The notes under the pieces are model-generated. The model did no database searches, was not told the origin of the DNA, and saw nothing but the letters and a program-made list of their open reading frames with translations. A stretch of DNA of 64,000 nt from Dallia pectoralis (lineage: Eukaryota > Chordata > Actinopteri > Esociformes > Umbridae): the NCBI GenBank assembly GCA_029465975.1, contig CM055745.1, positions 2,684,204-2,748,203 of the forward strand. The letters run 5' to 3'. Positions 1 through 13,803 of this stretch are shown here, piece by piece; the first letter of the stretch is position 1, and the number at the start of each line of letters is the position of its first letter. A program made the translations under genes and the position numbers.

Positions 1-513
1 TACATAGAGTGATAGAGAGAGGTAGATATACAGTGGTATAGAGAGGTACATATAGAGTGGTATAGAGAGGTAGATATAGAGTGGTAGAGAGAGGTACATA
101 TAGAGTGGTAGAGAGAGGTAGATATACAGTGGTATAGAGAGGTACATATAGAGTGGTATAGAGAGGTAGATATACAGTGGTAGAGAGAGGTAGATATACA
201 GTGGTATAGAGAGGTACATATAGAGTGGTATAGAAAGGTACATATAGAGTGGTATAGAGTGGTAGATATAGAGTGGTATAGAGAGGTAGATATGGAGTGG
301 TATAGAGAAGTAGATATGGAGTGGTATAGAGAGGTAGATATGGAGTGGTATAGATAGGTAGATATAGAGTGGTATAGAGAGGTAGATATACAGTGGTATA
401 GAGAGGTAGATATAGAGTGGTATAGAGAGGTAGATATAGAGTGGTATAGAGAGGTAGATATGGAGTGGTATAGAGAGGTATAGAGAGGTAGATATGGAGT
501 GGTATAGAATAGA
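1..513. repeat. Minisatellite, 24-base unit, left block
   Basis: About 21 copies of a 24-base unit built from GAGTGGTATAGAGAGG followed by TACATATA or TAGATATA. Copies differ mainly at C/G in TACATA/TAGATA and at A/G in ATATAGA/ATATGGA. The array runs off the left edge of the window. The same array resumes after the SINE at 522-787, so both blocks were probably one array. Confidence 0.93.
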
Positions 514-521
514 ATAGAATA

Positions 522-787
522 GACCAATATTGTCAGTTGTACAACTGAATGCCTTCAACTGAAATGTGTTCTCTGCATTTTACCCAACCCTGAGGTGCAG
601 GGGGCAGCCCTAATCAGTTACCTGATTTGACTTCCACGTCACGGCGCCCGGGAGCATTTTATGGTTAACTGTCTTGCTCAAGGACAGAACGACGCGGTTT
701 TCACCTTGGTGGTGGGGGGATTAAAACCAGGGACCTTCCAGACCCAAGCCCTAGTCCCTAACCACTAGGCCACCTTGACGCCCTAGC
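522..787 (-). mobile_element. tRNA-derived SINE, near full length
   Basis: Read on the minus strand, the head at 756-774 is GGTGGCCTAGTGGTTAGGG, a good match to a tRNA A box. A degraded B box follows at about 715-735 (GGTTTTAATCC where GGTTCGAATCC is usual). The body contains CGGCGCCCGGG-like and AACCCTGAGGTGCAGGGGG-like blocks. It ends in a short (TATTC)n-like tail at about 507-524, typical of SINE tails. A second, shorter copy lies at 36790-36972. From memory, the segment beginning CAGTTGTACAACTGAATGC is common in salmonid and esocid genomes. No clear target-site duplication was seen. The element sits inside a 24-base minisatellite. Confidence 0.75.
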
Positions 788-789
788 GT

Positions 790-1166
790 CATATAGAGTG
801 GTATAGAGAGGTACATATATAGTGGTATAGAGAGGTACATATAGAGTGGTAGAGAGGTATATTTAGAGTGGTATAGAGAGGTACATATAGAGTGGTAGAG
901 AGGTATATTTAGAGTGGTATAGAGAGGTACATATAGAGTGGTAGAGAGGTATATTTAGAGTGGTATAGAGAGGTACATATAGAGTGGTAGAGAGGTATAT
1001 ATAGAGTGGTATAGAGAGGTACATATAGAGTGGTGGAGAGGTATATATAGAGTGGTATAGAGAGGTACATATAGAGTGGTATAGAGAGGTATATATAGAG
1101 TGGTAGAGAGGTATATATAGAGTGGTATATATAGATCAATATAGAGCGGTAGAGAGCTAGAGAGCG
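790..1166. repeat. Minisatellite, 24/22-base units, right block
   Basis: Continuation of the array at 1-513 beyond the SINE. Here a 24-base unit alternates with a 22-base unit (GTGGTAGAGAGGTATATTTA type), giving a higher-order unit of about 46 bases. The array decays near 1130-1166. Stop-free minus-strand translations through it are low-complexity and are not genes. Confidence 0.9.
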
Positions 1167-2181
1167 TTGCAGACGGTTGCTGGCTGAGTGCCTGCTCTGT
1201 ATCTGTGCTGGTGAGGGGACCAGTAGGATTGACCTTGGCTGTCCCAGACCCCTGCCCTGATCCGACTGTGTGAGGCCTCTGGATGCTCCACACTGGGCCC
1301 GGGTGTACTGAGCCAAGCCCAGACAAACCCCACCACGCTGGGCTCAGGGCTGTGCTCAATGCCCCCACACTCGGCCCTTCACAGCACACACACAACCCAC
1401 ACACACACAACACAGACAGTACATACAGACCCCACAAAAGTGATGAAAGTGCAGACTTGACGAAGACGCTAAATCATTTGTAGGTCATGAGTGTGATCTT
1501 CTGCCAGAAGCATCAACTGGTACCAACTCTCTGACTTCACACAGTGTGTCAGCTGACAGGCGAGTGTGGGTTCAAACGCGCCGTGCTCTGGTGGGTTTCA
1601 GGAGGAGCGACGCATAAATACAGCTGAAATAAGTCAGCTGAAATAAGTCTAGTGATTTGACAAATGTGACCGGCTGAAAAGTAATACAGTTCATATTCCG
1701 TAATGTAATATGTCATCATGATCTCTGAACTGCGTCGCCGTAACACGGATATATTTCATTTTGCGGGAGCGTAAATCAACAGCTCCTATCAATTGGACCC
1801 CATGCTGGGAGCGAAACGGAAAAGGAAATTGCTGCCAATCATGTTTCCTATTCGAGAGCAAATATCGGCGCGTGAGACTGAAGTAATTCTACAGCCATGT
1901 AGGAATCATTGTCTGCCGGGTTGGTGTCAGAGTGGTGATCGGCACCAAGTTATTACAGTGAACAAATATAGGACAAAATGAAAACACTCAAAACTACACG
2001 GACGTTACAGTGCCTGGCAAACTGACTCGGACGGTTCCCCGTTTTATTGTGTAACAACGAAATCGATTTAATGGGAGTTTTTCGACACTGATCCACGCAA
2101 AACAAAAGTCTACAGTGTCAAAGTTCGAGGCCATGAGACTGCAGAAAAACCACCGCCCACTGAGTCACACAGCTTTTATTC
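1167..2181. other. Unique intron-like sequence
   Basis: No gene recognised. The stretch holds a short imperfect CACACA run near 1386-1412 and otherwise unique, moderately AT-rich sequence. Open frames of 60 to 70 codons here show no domain and no convincing splice-flanked exon. Confidence 0.5.
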
Positions 2182-2778
2182 CCTCTGTCCTCCCGCCCGC
2201 CACTCCGTCCTCCCGCCACCCTGTCCTCCCGCCCGCCACTCCGTCCTCCTGCCACTCTGTCCTCCCGCCACCCTGTCCTCCAGCCCGCCACTCCGTCCTC
2301 CCGCCACTCTGTCCTCCCGCCACTCTGTCCTCCCGCCCGCCACCCTGTCCTCCCGCCCGCCACTCCGTCCTCCCGCCACTCCGTCCTCCCGCCAGCCTGT
2401 CCTCCAGCCCGCCACTCCGTCCTCCCGCCCTCCTCCCCCGCCACTCTGTCCTCCCGCCACTCTGTCCTCCAGCCCGCCACTCTGTCCTCCCGCCCGCCAC
2501 CCTGTCCATCCCGCCCGCCACCCTGTCCTCCCGCCCGCCACTCCGTCCTCCCGCCACTCTGTCCTCCCGCCACTCTGTCCTCCCGCCCGCCACTCTGTCC
2601 TCCCGCCACTCTGTCCTCCCGCCACTCTGTCCTCCCGCCCGCCACTCTGTCCTCCAGCCCGCCACTCTGTCCTCCCGCCCGCCACTCTGTCCTCCAGCCC
2701 GCCACTCTGTCCTCCCGCCCGCCACTCTGTCCTCCCGCCCGCCACTCTGTCCTCCCGCCCGCCACTCTGTCCTCCCGC
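2182..2778. repeat. C/T-rich minisatellite, 16/20-base units
   Basis: Irregular alternation of CACTCTGTCCTCCCGC (16) and CACTCTGTCCTCCCGCCCGC (20), about 33 units. Some copies have CCCGTCC or CCAGCCCGCC in place of these words. The minus strand, which is the presumed ZNF423 sense strand, is purine- and G-rich (GGCGGGAGGACAGAGTGGCG). All frames are nearly stop-free, which explains the 180 to 370 codon ORFs across it. Confidence 0.93.
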
Positions 2779-4320
2779 TCCTCAACCATTGCCAGGGCTG
2801 TTGGATGTTTAGCAGGGGCACAGCTGAACACACTAATATGAATAGCAGTGTGTCAAGGATACGAGTTATTGAAGATGACAGAGCGTTATGGGGTGTGTGT
2901 GTGTGTGTGTGGGGGGGGGATGGGTTAGCTCCCCTGGGGCTGAAACCAGAACGAATGCTCCAAAAGCACCAGTCAATATTAATGCACACATATCCTCAAC
3001 AAAGGATTCTATGTAATCTCTCCTGTTCGGTGGGTGTTTTTTATCTTAACTTTGCCTCCGCCTCGGTCTCTCGATGGGAGGAGACACGCAGGGGGGAGGG
3101 GTGTGTCTGTTTATCCCCTAAGCGGGCTCATCTGTCCCAGCTTAAGTCAAATCAAAGGCTGTCCCACCACGTCAGGGCTAATGTGTCGTGGCACCTCCAC
3201 ACAGCAGCAGAGGGAGCACAGATACTCCCACCCTAGCAATCTGGATGCTATAGGAGGAAGACAACGAACCGTACGGATGACACCGATATCCCATAACTCG
3301 TTACATTCCTGAGGAAACATTCCTAACAATGAGGGCCGAGGAACAAGTCGACAATGGTAGCTGATGGCGTTAATTAGTACCGGTATATTAAAAAAAACAT
3401 ATCTGAATTGGATTATTGTCTCCGAACATGGTAATGCAGACTATCTGTCTGAGTGTGTGTGTGTGTGTGTGTGTGTGCGTGTCTCCAGAGCGTGACACTG
3501 TGACTACTGAGAGGAGAGAGACAGGGGCTGAGTGCCAGAGAGGAGATTAGGACTCGTTCCTTAGGAGCCAAAGTGTCACTGGTACCAAATCCCACCCGAA
3601 ACCCTCCATCCCGGGTCGCTGGATTCTGAAGCTTCGGAGTGAAGTGACAGAAGTTTCCAGAAATGGGTCTCCGGATTACAGTTGGCACAGTCTGCCTACA
3701 GACGCGACCTTCTGACGACCAGATGAGACCTAAACGTCTCCGCTGGTATGAACAACACAATAAGAGAAATGGAGAGGAATTCTGCGGCGTCTTCAGTGGA
3801 CCGATTTGACCTTTACAACAACACACACACACACACACACGCACACTAAACACACATAGACACACCTCGCACGCGTTGACCTGGAAGTGAGAGAGCCCGC
3901 GCGGGTTCTCCACCTGAGAGTGTGTGATCTCTCCGCGGCGTATATCTGCAGTTGGACGGTTGACTGACTGCCACGGCTGAATTCAGAACACGTTCCGCTA
4001 ATGTCATTGTTGTTCCGTCCTCTGTCCTCATCCTCGCAGTCCCTCGTCAAAATAACATCTGCTTGCGTCGCTCACACGGACACCTGACAGGCAGCTGATG
4101 TCAGCCTCCTGTTCCACTGCCCAATACCGCTAAATAAGGGTTGTGTGTGTGTGTGTCGGAGCAGATCTGGGTGCAGAGTGCTCATTTTAATCCAGATGTG
4201 TGCCTCCATGCAGTCTAAATGACACCTGGAACACAGTCAGCAGCCAGACACACAGAGAGGGGAACTAACCCACTTACTAAACAACTAACAGCCTCTCAAC
4301 ACAGTCAACCAAAACAGGCC
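2779..4320. other. Unique intron-like sequence with short microsatellites
   Basis: No gene recognised. It contains (GT)n at about 2894-2910, 3456-3478 and 4141-4156 and (AC)n at about 3822-3841. The rest is unique sequence. Stop-free stretches between 3400 and 4050 on the minus strand have no recognisable domain. Confidence 0.5.
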
Positions 4321-4799
4321 AGAGGAGCTGTGGAGACCGCGGTCTGGGAGAGGAGCTGTGGAGACCGAGGTCTGGGAGAGGAGCTGTGGAGACCGAGGTC
4401 TGGGAGAGGAGCTGTGGAGACCGCGGTCTGGGAGAGGAGCTGTGGAGACCGCGGTCTGGGAGAGGAGCTGTGGAGACCGCGGTCTGGGAGAGGAGCTGTG
4501 GAGACCGCGGTCTGGGAGAGGAGCTGTGGAGACCGCGGTCTGGGAGAGGAGCTGTGGAGACCGCGGTCTGGGAGAGGAGCTGTGGAGACCGCGGTCTGGG
4601 AGAGGAGCTGTGGAGACCGCGGTCTGGGAGAGGAGCTGTGGAGACCGCGGTCTGGGAGAGGAGCTGTGGAGAAAGCGGTCTGGGAGAGGAGCTGTGGAGA
4701 CCGCGGTCTGGGAGAGGAGCTGTGGAGACCGCGGTCTGGGAGAGGAGCTGTGGAGACCGCGGTCTGGGAGAGGAGCTGTGGAGACCGCGGTCTGGGAGA
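4321..4799. repeat. Minisatellite, 28-base unit with a palindromic core
   Basis: About 17 copies of a 28-base unit made of AGAGGAGCTGTGGA plus GACCGCGGTC and TGGG. The ten-base core GACCGCGGTC is a perfect palindrome containing CCGCGG, so each unit can form a small hairpin. Two early copies carry GACCGAGGTC and one (near 4671) GAAAGCGGTC. The array stops abruptly at 4799, where a different 20-base array begins with no spacer. Confidence 0.95.
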
Positions 4800-4800
4800 T

Positions 4801-6384
4801 AACCCCCACCCCACCAACATAACCCCCACCCCACCAACATAACCCCCACCCCACCAACATAACCCCCCACCCCACCAACATAACCCCCACCCCACCAACA
4901 TAACCCCCACCCCACCAACATAACCCCCACCCCACCAACATAACCACCCTCCCCACCAACATAACCCCCACCCCACCAACATAACCACCCTCCCCACCAA
5001 CATAACCCCCACCCCACCAACATAACCCCCACCCCACCAACATAACCCCCACCCCACCAACATAACCCCCACCCCACCAGCATAACCACCCACCCCACCA
5101 ACATAACCCCCACCCCACCAACATAACCCCCACCCCACCAACATAACCCCCACCCCACCAACATAACCCCCACCCCACCAGCATAACCACCCACCCCACC
5201 AACATAACCCCACCCCACCAACATAACCCCCACCCCACCAACATAACCCCCACCCCACCAACATAACCCCACCCCACCAACATAACCCCACCCCACCAGC
5301 ATAACCGCCCACCCCACCAACATAACCCCCACCCCACCAACATAACCCCCACCCCACCAACATAACCCCCACCCCACCAACATAACCCCCACCCCGCCAA
5401 CATAACCCCCCCCACCAACATAACCCCCACCCCACCAACATAACCACCCTCCCCACCAACATAACCCCCACCCCACCAACATAACCCCCACCCCACCAAC
5501 ATAACCACCCACCCCACCAACATAACCCCACCAACATAACCCCCACCCCACCAACATAACCCCCACCCCACCAACATAACCCCACCCCACCAGCAAAACC
5601 CCCACCCCACCAGCATAACCCCCACCCCACCAACATAACCCCCCCCCACCAACATAACCCCCACCCCACCAACATAACCCCCACCCCACCAGCATAACCC
5701 CCACCCCACCAGCATAACCCCCACCCCACCAACATAACCACCCACCCCATAACCATAACCCCACCCCACCAACATAACCCCCACCCCACCAGCATCCCCC
5801 AACCCCCACCCCACCAACATAACCCCCACCCCACCAACATAACCACCCACCCCACCAACATAACCCCCACCCCACCAGCATAACCCCCACCCCACCAACA
5901 TAACCCCCACCCCGCCAACATAACCCCCCCCGCCAACATAACCCCCACCCCGCCAACATAACCCCCACCCCACCAACATAACCCCCACCCCACCAACATA
6001 ACCCCCACCCCACCAACATAACCACCCACCCCGCCAACATAACCCCCACCCCGCCAACATAACCCCCACCCCACCAACATAACCCCCACCCCACCAACAT
6101 AACCCCCACCCCACCAACATAACCACCCACCCCACCAACATAACCCCCACCCCACCAACATAACCCCCACCCCACCAACAAAACCCCACCCCACCAACAT
6201 AACCCCCACCCCACCAACATAACCCCCACCCCACCAACATAACCCCCCACCCCACCAACATAACCCCCACCCCGCCAACATAACCCCCACCCCACCAACA
6301 TAACCCCCACCCCACCAACATAACCCCCACCCCACCAACATAACCCCCACCCCACCAACATAACCCCCACCCCACCAGCATAAC
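4801..6384. repeat. C-rich minisatellite, 20-base unit, 1.6 kb
   Basis: About 79 copies of CATAACCCCCACCCCACCAA with small variants: CCAG or CCGC in place of CCAA, CCACCC in place of CCCCCACC, and occasional loss of one C. On the minus strand each unit has GGTGGGGTGGGGG, so every copy supplies several G runs and the tract should form G-quadruplexes. Minus-strand ORFs of just over 700 codons through this array and the neighbouring 28-base array are glycine/tryptophan low-complexity artefacts, not genes. Confidence 0.96.
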
Positions 6385-6664
6385 GACTTTCCCTGCCAAA
6401 CAGCACTCAGAAATGACAGGCATCCTTGGCAGAGTGAGATCAGGATAGATACCGACTGTGACACAGGGGAGGCAGTTCTGGGCCGGGCTATGCCCAGGGT
6501 CTTAATGACTTAATTGAGGTAATTATTTGGATAAGAAGTCCAATCACCTGGTTCTTTTTCTGAAGGTCCTCATCAGGATCTAATTAAAGAGCTGCTCCCA
6601 GTATCAGCCTTCACTGCCAAGGAGGCCTGATGTGTCAGAACACAACACAGTCTTAGGGTGGATG
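6385..6664. other. Unique AT-rich island, possible conserved noncoding element
   Basis: The part at about 6495-6600 is rich in homeodomain-like words: TTAATGACTTAATTGAGG, TAATTATTTGG and CTAATTAAAGAG. It contrasts in composition with the C-rich array on its left. That is the usual look of a vertebrate conserved noncoding element, but conservation cannot be tested here. Confidence 0.3.
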
Positions 6665-7170
6665 GACTGTCTGTATGACTGTCTGTTTGACTGTCTGTTT
6701 CAATGTCCGGCTGACTGTCTGTTTTACTGTCTGTTTCAATGTCTGTATGACTGTCTGTATGACTGTCTGTTTGACTGTCTGTTTCAATGTCTGTATGACT
6801 GCCTGTATGACTGCCTGTATGACTGCCTGTATGACTGCCTGTATGACTGTCTGTATGACTGTCTGTATGACTGTCTGTTTCAATGTCTGTATGACTGTCT
6901 GTTTCAATGTCCGGCTGACTGTCTGTTTGACTGTCTGTTTGACTGTCTGTATGACTGTCTGTTTGACTGTCTGTTTGACTGTCTGTTTGACTGTCTGTTT
7001 GACTGTCTGTTTCAATGTCTGTATGACTGTCTGTTTGACTGTCTGTATGTCTGTCTGTTTCAATGTCCGGCTGACTGTCTGTTTGACTGTCTGTATGACT
7101 GTCCGGCTGACTGTCTGTTTGACTGTCTGTATGACTGTCCGGCTGACTGTCCGGCTGACTGTCTAACTGT
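6665..7170. repeat. Minisatellite, 12-base unit (TGACTGTCTGTT/A)
   Basis: About 42 copies of TGACTGTCTGTT or TGACTGTCTGTA, with interspersed CAATGTCTGTTT and GTCCGGC variants. The period is a multiple of three, so several frames on both strands stay open (cysteine-rich on plus, glutamine/threonine/valine-rich on minus). These are repeat translations. Confidence 0.95.
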
Positions 7171-7576
7171 CTCTGATGTGTAGGTTAACCTAGCCCTGCT
7201 CAGTAGTGACCTCTGTCCTCGCCATACACTGTAACTCTGGTTTCCCTCCAGCTGTCAATCTCCCATATACTCACTATCTGTAGTCCCTCATCCATTACCC
7301 TCTCACCCCCCTCTCTCTCTAGCCTCATCCTTTCCCTCTCACCTCATCCCACCTCACTGTGTCTCCTCCGTCCCTCTCTCCCTCCGTCCCTCTCCCCGAT
7401 CCAGGCGGTGGAGGTGGGGGGTGCGTGAGGAATGAAGTCTCTGCACTCCTGCAGGAGCTCTGCTGCGCTGGTTTAATTGCGACAGCACCCTCGTGAGCCA
7501 GTGGAGCACAGGAGCCGACACCTCCACTGAGTGTTCAAGGGTAACCAGCAGGGGTGCAGTCTACCCCCCTCACCCT

Positions 7577-7622
<46 letters not shown>

Positions 7623-7835
7623 CCAACCCCCAACCCGAATCCTAAAACAGGCACCCAGAGAGCGCCCGTCAAAAGCTCACTCCTCACATCTCATTAATCA
7701 GCTGCCAACATCAAACAGCAACTCTCCCCACATCCCAGCCTTCATTCCTCCATCCCACTTCATGTTGTTGTGTGTCGGCAGCTCTGTTGTTTGTTATGTC
7801 CTGTGTCGGCCATTCAGTGGGAACTTAATATCGTC
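7171..7835. other. Unique sequence with an (AC)n microsatellite
   Basis: Pyrimidine-rich unique sequence (7250-7420), then unique DNA around an (AC)n run at 7579-7620 of about 21 dinucleotides. No gene recognised. Confidence 0.5.
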
Positions 7836-8442
7836 CGTTATGTACGCTCGTTATGTACGCTCGTTATGTACGCTCTTTATGTGCGCTCGTTATGTGCGCT
7901 CGTTATGTGCGCTCGTTATGTGCGCTCGTTATGTGCGCTCGTTATGTGCGCTCGTTATGTGCGCTCGTTATGTGCGCTCGTTATGTGCGCTCGTTATGTG
8001 CGCTCGTTATGTGCGCTCGTTATGTGCGCTCGTTATGTGCGCTCGTTATGTGCGCTCGATATGTGCGCTCGTTATGTGCGCTCGTTATGTGCGCTCGTTA
8101 TGTGCGCTCGTGCGCTCGTTATGTGCGCTCGCTATGTACGCTCGTTATGTGCGCTCGTTATGTACACTCGTTATGTGCACTCGTTATGTGCACTCGTTAT
8201 GTGCACTCGTTATGTGCACTCGTTATGTGCACTCGTTATGTGCACTCGTTATGTGCACTCATGTGTTATGTGCACTCGTTATGTGCACTCGTTATGTACA
8301 CTCGTTATGTACACTCGTTATGTGCACTAGTTATGTGCACTCGTTATGTGCACTCGTTATGTACAATCGTTATGTACACTCGTTATGTGCACTCGTTATG
8401 TGCACTCGTTATGTGCACTCGTTATGTACACTCGTTATGTAC
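7836..8442. repeat. Minisatellite, 13-base unit in two sequence blocks
   Basis: About 46 copies of a 13-base unit. From the left to about 8160 nearly all copies read CGCTCGTTATGTG. From about 8163 onward nearly all read CACTCGTTATGTG or CACTCGTTATGTA. The change is G to A at a CpG, so the right block carries a decayed CpG that was then amplified. ORFs of 186 to 314 codons here are repeat translations. Confidence 0.96.
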
Positions 8443-8570
8443 GGTTTCTCCTTTGGATCTGGGGTCTCATATTAGGCTACAGTTTGAAAAAAAACTAGAA
8501 GCATCATTCATAATACATCATCATTGTCTACTGGACACCGTGACTGTAGATATCAAAGATACCTTGGGAT

Positions 8571-9210
8571 CAACGTTTGGGATAAATGTTCAAACAGCGT
8601 TTGGAATAAACGTTCCATCTACGTTTGGAAGAAACGTTCCATTTACGTTTGGAAGAAACGTTCAATCAGTGTTTTGAATAAACGTTCCATCAGTGTTTTA
8701 AATAAACGCTACAACACCGTTTTGAATAAACGTTCCAACAGCGTTTGTCATAAACGTTCTATCAGCGTTTGGCATAAACGTTCCAACAGCGTTTGTCACA
8801 AACGTTCTATCAGCGTTTGGCATAAACGTTCCAACAGCGTTTGGAATAAACGTTGCAACAGCGTTTTGAATAAACATTCCATCAGTGTTTTGAATGAATG
8901 CTCCAACAGGGTTTGGCATAAACGTTCCATCAGCGTTCCATCAGCGTTTGGGAGAAACGTTCCATCTACGTTTGGAAGAAACGTTCCATCAGCGTTTTGA
9001 ATAAACGTTCCATCAGCGTTTTGAATAAACGTTCCATCAGTGTTTGGCATAAACGTTCCATCAGTGTTTGGAAGAAACGTTCCATCAGTGTTTGGAAGAA
9101 ACGTTCCATCAGTGTTTGGAAGAAACGTTCCATCAGTGTTTGGCATAAACGTTCCATCAGCGTTTGGCATAAACGTTACATCAGCGTTCTATCAGCGTTT
9201 GGCATAAACG
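8571..9210. repeat. Minisatellite, 24-base unit with AAACGTT...CAGCGTTT
   Basis: About 26 copies of a 24-base unit, AAACGTTCCATCAGCGTTTG followed by GCAT, GAAG or GAAT. Each copy has AAACG and CGTTT as short inverted arms. Many copies have GTGTTT in place of GCGTTT, a CpG-decay variant. The period is a multiple of three, so frames stay open on both strands. Confidence 0.95.
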
Positions 9211-9278
9211 TCTGACTCGCTCCCCAGGTGCAGCCCATTAAAGCATTAATGAAATAATGAAGAGATAACTCAAATAAT

Positions 9279-9467
9279 CTGTGAGCGTATAACTTAGAGA
9301 GCCTGTGAGCGTATAACTTAGAGAGCCTGTGAGCGTATAACTTAGAGAGCCTGTGAGTGTATAACTTAGAGATGCTTTGAGTGTATAACTTAGAGATCCT
9401 GTGAGTGTATAACTTAGAGAGCCTGTGAGCGTATAACTTAGAGAACCTGTGAGCGTATAACTTAGAG
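9279..9467. repeat. Minisatellite, 24-base unit (GCGTATAACTTAGAGAGCCT)
   Basis: About 8 copies of a 24-base unit containing GCGTATAACTTAGAGAGCCT followed by GTGA. Single copies have GTGTATAAC, GATGCTTT or GATCCTGT. It lies about 70 bases from the preceding 24-base array but is unrelated in sequence. Confidence 0.93.
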
Positions 9468-9489
9468 GAGGGCAGGGTGTGTAGAAGCT

Positions 9490-11879
<2,390 letters not shown>

Positions 11880-12119
11880 AAATGTCTTACAACAGCAGAA
11901 TGGAGCTCTAGAATGTCTAACAACTGAGAACGGGAGCTCTAGAATGTCTAACAACGGAGAAAGGGAGCTCTAGAATGTCTAACAACAGAGAAAAGGAGCT
12001 CTAGAATATTCTAACAACGGAGAAAGGGAGCTCTAGAATGTCTAACAACAGAGAAAAGAAGCTCTAGAATGTCTAACAACGGAGAAAGGGAGCTCTAGAA
12101 TGTCTAACAACTGAGAAAT
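11880..12119. repeat. Minisatellite, 31-base unit
   Basis: About 7 copies of a 31-base unit, GAGCTCTAGAATGTCTAACA followed by ACGGAGAAAGG or ACAGAGAAAAG. Each copy carries the overlapping palindromes GAGCTC and TCTAGA. The left copy is degenerate. One copy has an ATATTCT variant near 12007. Confidence 0.92.
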
Positions 12120-12539
12120 GTAAAAAAAAACCGCCACAGTGGATGAGAACAACAAAACACATCTGCGGGAAAAATATCCACATTATGGAAAGATCAGGTC
12201 TGTGTGTTGCCAAAATCATGCCTTCGTTTTCCTGCCCTCCCTCCTTCACAGTAGAGCTCAGTAGCATGTCACCCCAGCCAACCCCCCAACCCCCCCCCCT
12301 CCCAGCTGGACAGAGCCTTTTCCCACAAATCAAAAGGTTCTCTTGTCAGCCCTTCGATTGGTCTGGCTGCCTGCCGGGCGGCGTGCAGAGACCGTGGGGG
12401 GGAGGGGCCACAGCGAGCACGGCCAACCACGTCCGGGGAGGCCAGGGAACCCCGAGCCCCATTCATCCTGAGGACAGGACACTGGCACCACCCGCATGGG
12501 TTCATAAGGATGTGAGATGCCGATACGCACGCATGAACG
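12120..12539. other. Unique sequence
   Basis: No gene recognised. It includes a short C-rich run near 12280-12303 and a CpG-containing segment near 12370-12450. Frames open on both strands carry no recognisable domain. Confidence 0.45.
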
Positions 12540-12755
12540 CACACACATACACACACACAGCACAATACTTCACCCACATCACACACACACATACACAATA
12601 CTTCACACACACACACACCACAATACTTCACACACACACACACACACCACAACACACACACACCACAATACTTCACACACACACACACACCTCAATACTT
12701 CACACACATCTCACACACACACACCACAATACTTCACCCACATCACACACATTAC
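12540..12755. repeat. Compound (AC)n repeat with AATACTTC interspersions
   Basis: (CACA)n runs interrupted about every 25 to 40 bases by CACAATACTTCACACAC. The spacing is irregular. Histidine/threonine-rich translations are artefacts. Confidence 0.9.
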
Positions 12756-13095
12756 ACATGGCAACAACAAAAGGCCACTCTTGGCAGGTTTAGCATTCTT
12801 GTGGCGCTGCAGTTCTGGTACGGGCCCGAGACATGTGCACGGTTTGTTTATGAGGCGAGCTCCAGTGTCATTGTTCCGTTTTGATGCATGAGGGCGTGTA
12901 AGCATGACAGAACTCTCCCATGCCCGGGCTATAGAACCCCACTGACTACAGCCTCCTCAGCAAGCCCCGGTCCCCCGTGACAACAGCCTGTCAGTGTGTG
13001 ACTGGAAATAAATGTGTGTGTGCATGAGCCTGCGAGTCAACGTACCAGACAATACTGCACACGTGGAAACAAAAGCAAATTTGACAAGACAATGT
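12756..13095. other. Unique sequence
   Basis: No gene, repeat or recognisable site seen, apart from short TG/CA-rich patches. Confidence 0.45.
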
Positions 13096-13580
13096 GATGT
13101 GTACGTCATCTTCGATGTGTGCGTCATCTGTGATGTGTGCGGCAATCTGGAATGTGTGCGGCAATCTGGAATGTGTGCGGCATCTGGAATGTGTGAGGCA
13201 TCTGGAATGTGTGAGGCATCTGGAATGTGTGAGGCATCTGGAATGTGTGAGGCATCTGGAATGTGTGAGGCATCTGGAATGTGTGAGGCATCTGGAATGT
13301 GTGAGGCATCTGGAATGTGTGCGGCATCTGGAATGTGTGCGGCATCTGGAATGTGTGCGGCATCTGGAATGTGTGAGGCATCAGGAATGTGTGAGGCATC
13401 AGGAATGTGTGAGGCATCTGGAATGTGTGAGGCATCTGGAATGTGTGAGGCATCTGGAATGTGTGATGCCTCTGTGATGGGTGATGTGTGCGGGATCTGT
13501 GATGTGTGCGGTATCTGTGATGGGTGATGTGTGCGGGATCTGTGATGTGTGCAGTATCTGTGACGTGTGCGGTATCTGTG
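13096..13580. repeat. Minisatellite, 18-base unit
   Basis: The core at about 13150-13464 is roughly 17 copies of GGAATGTGTGAGGCATCT, with GCGGCATCT and GAGGCATCA variants. Degenerate flanking copies of the form GATGTGTGCGTCATCTGT extend to both sides. The period is a multiple of three, which accounts for the long ORFs on both strands. Confidence 0.94.
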
Positions 13581-13736
13581 CTCCCCTGCTCTCATACAGG
13601 ATGGCCTCTGAGGATCACAGTTGTAAAACTGAGCTGTGACCAAGGCTGAGTTCAATACTGACCACTGGGCCTTAGAGGAAGACAGAAACAAAACAGACAG
13701 ACCGAGAGAGAGAGACGGACAGAGAGAAAGACATAC

Positions 13737-13803
<67 letters not shown>

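Noticed and set aside
715..774. A functional tRNA gene
   Set aside because: The A box is good but the B box is degraded and no cloverleaf can be drawn. It is the head of a SINE.
2115..3236. 373-codon plus-strand ORF and three minus-strand ORFs over the same array
   Set aside because: Low-complexity CT-rich minisatellite open on both strands, with no domain outside the repeat.
4277..6464. Three overlapping minus-strand ORFs of just over 700 codons
   Set aside because: They translate two adjacent minisatellites in all three frames with no stop. The peptides are monotonous glycine/tryptophan/valine then serine/proline repeats, with no domain or splice context.
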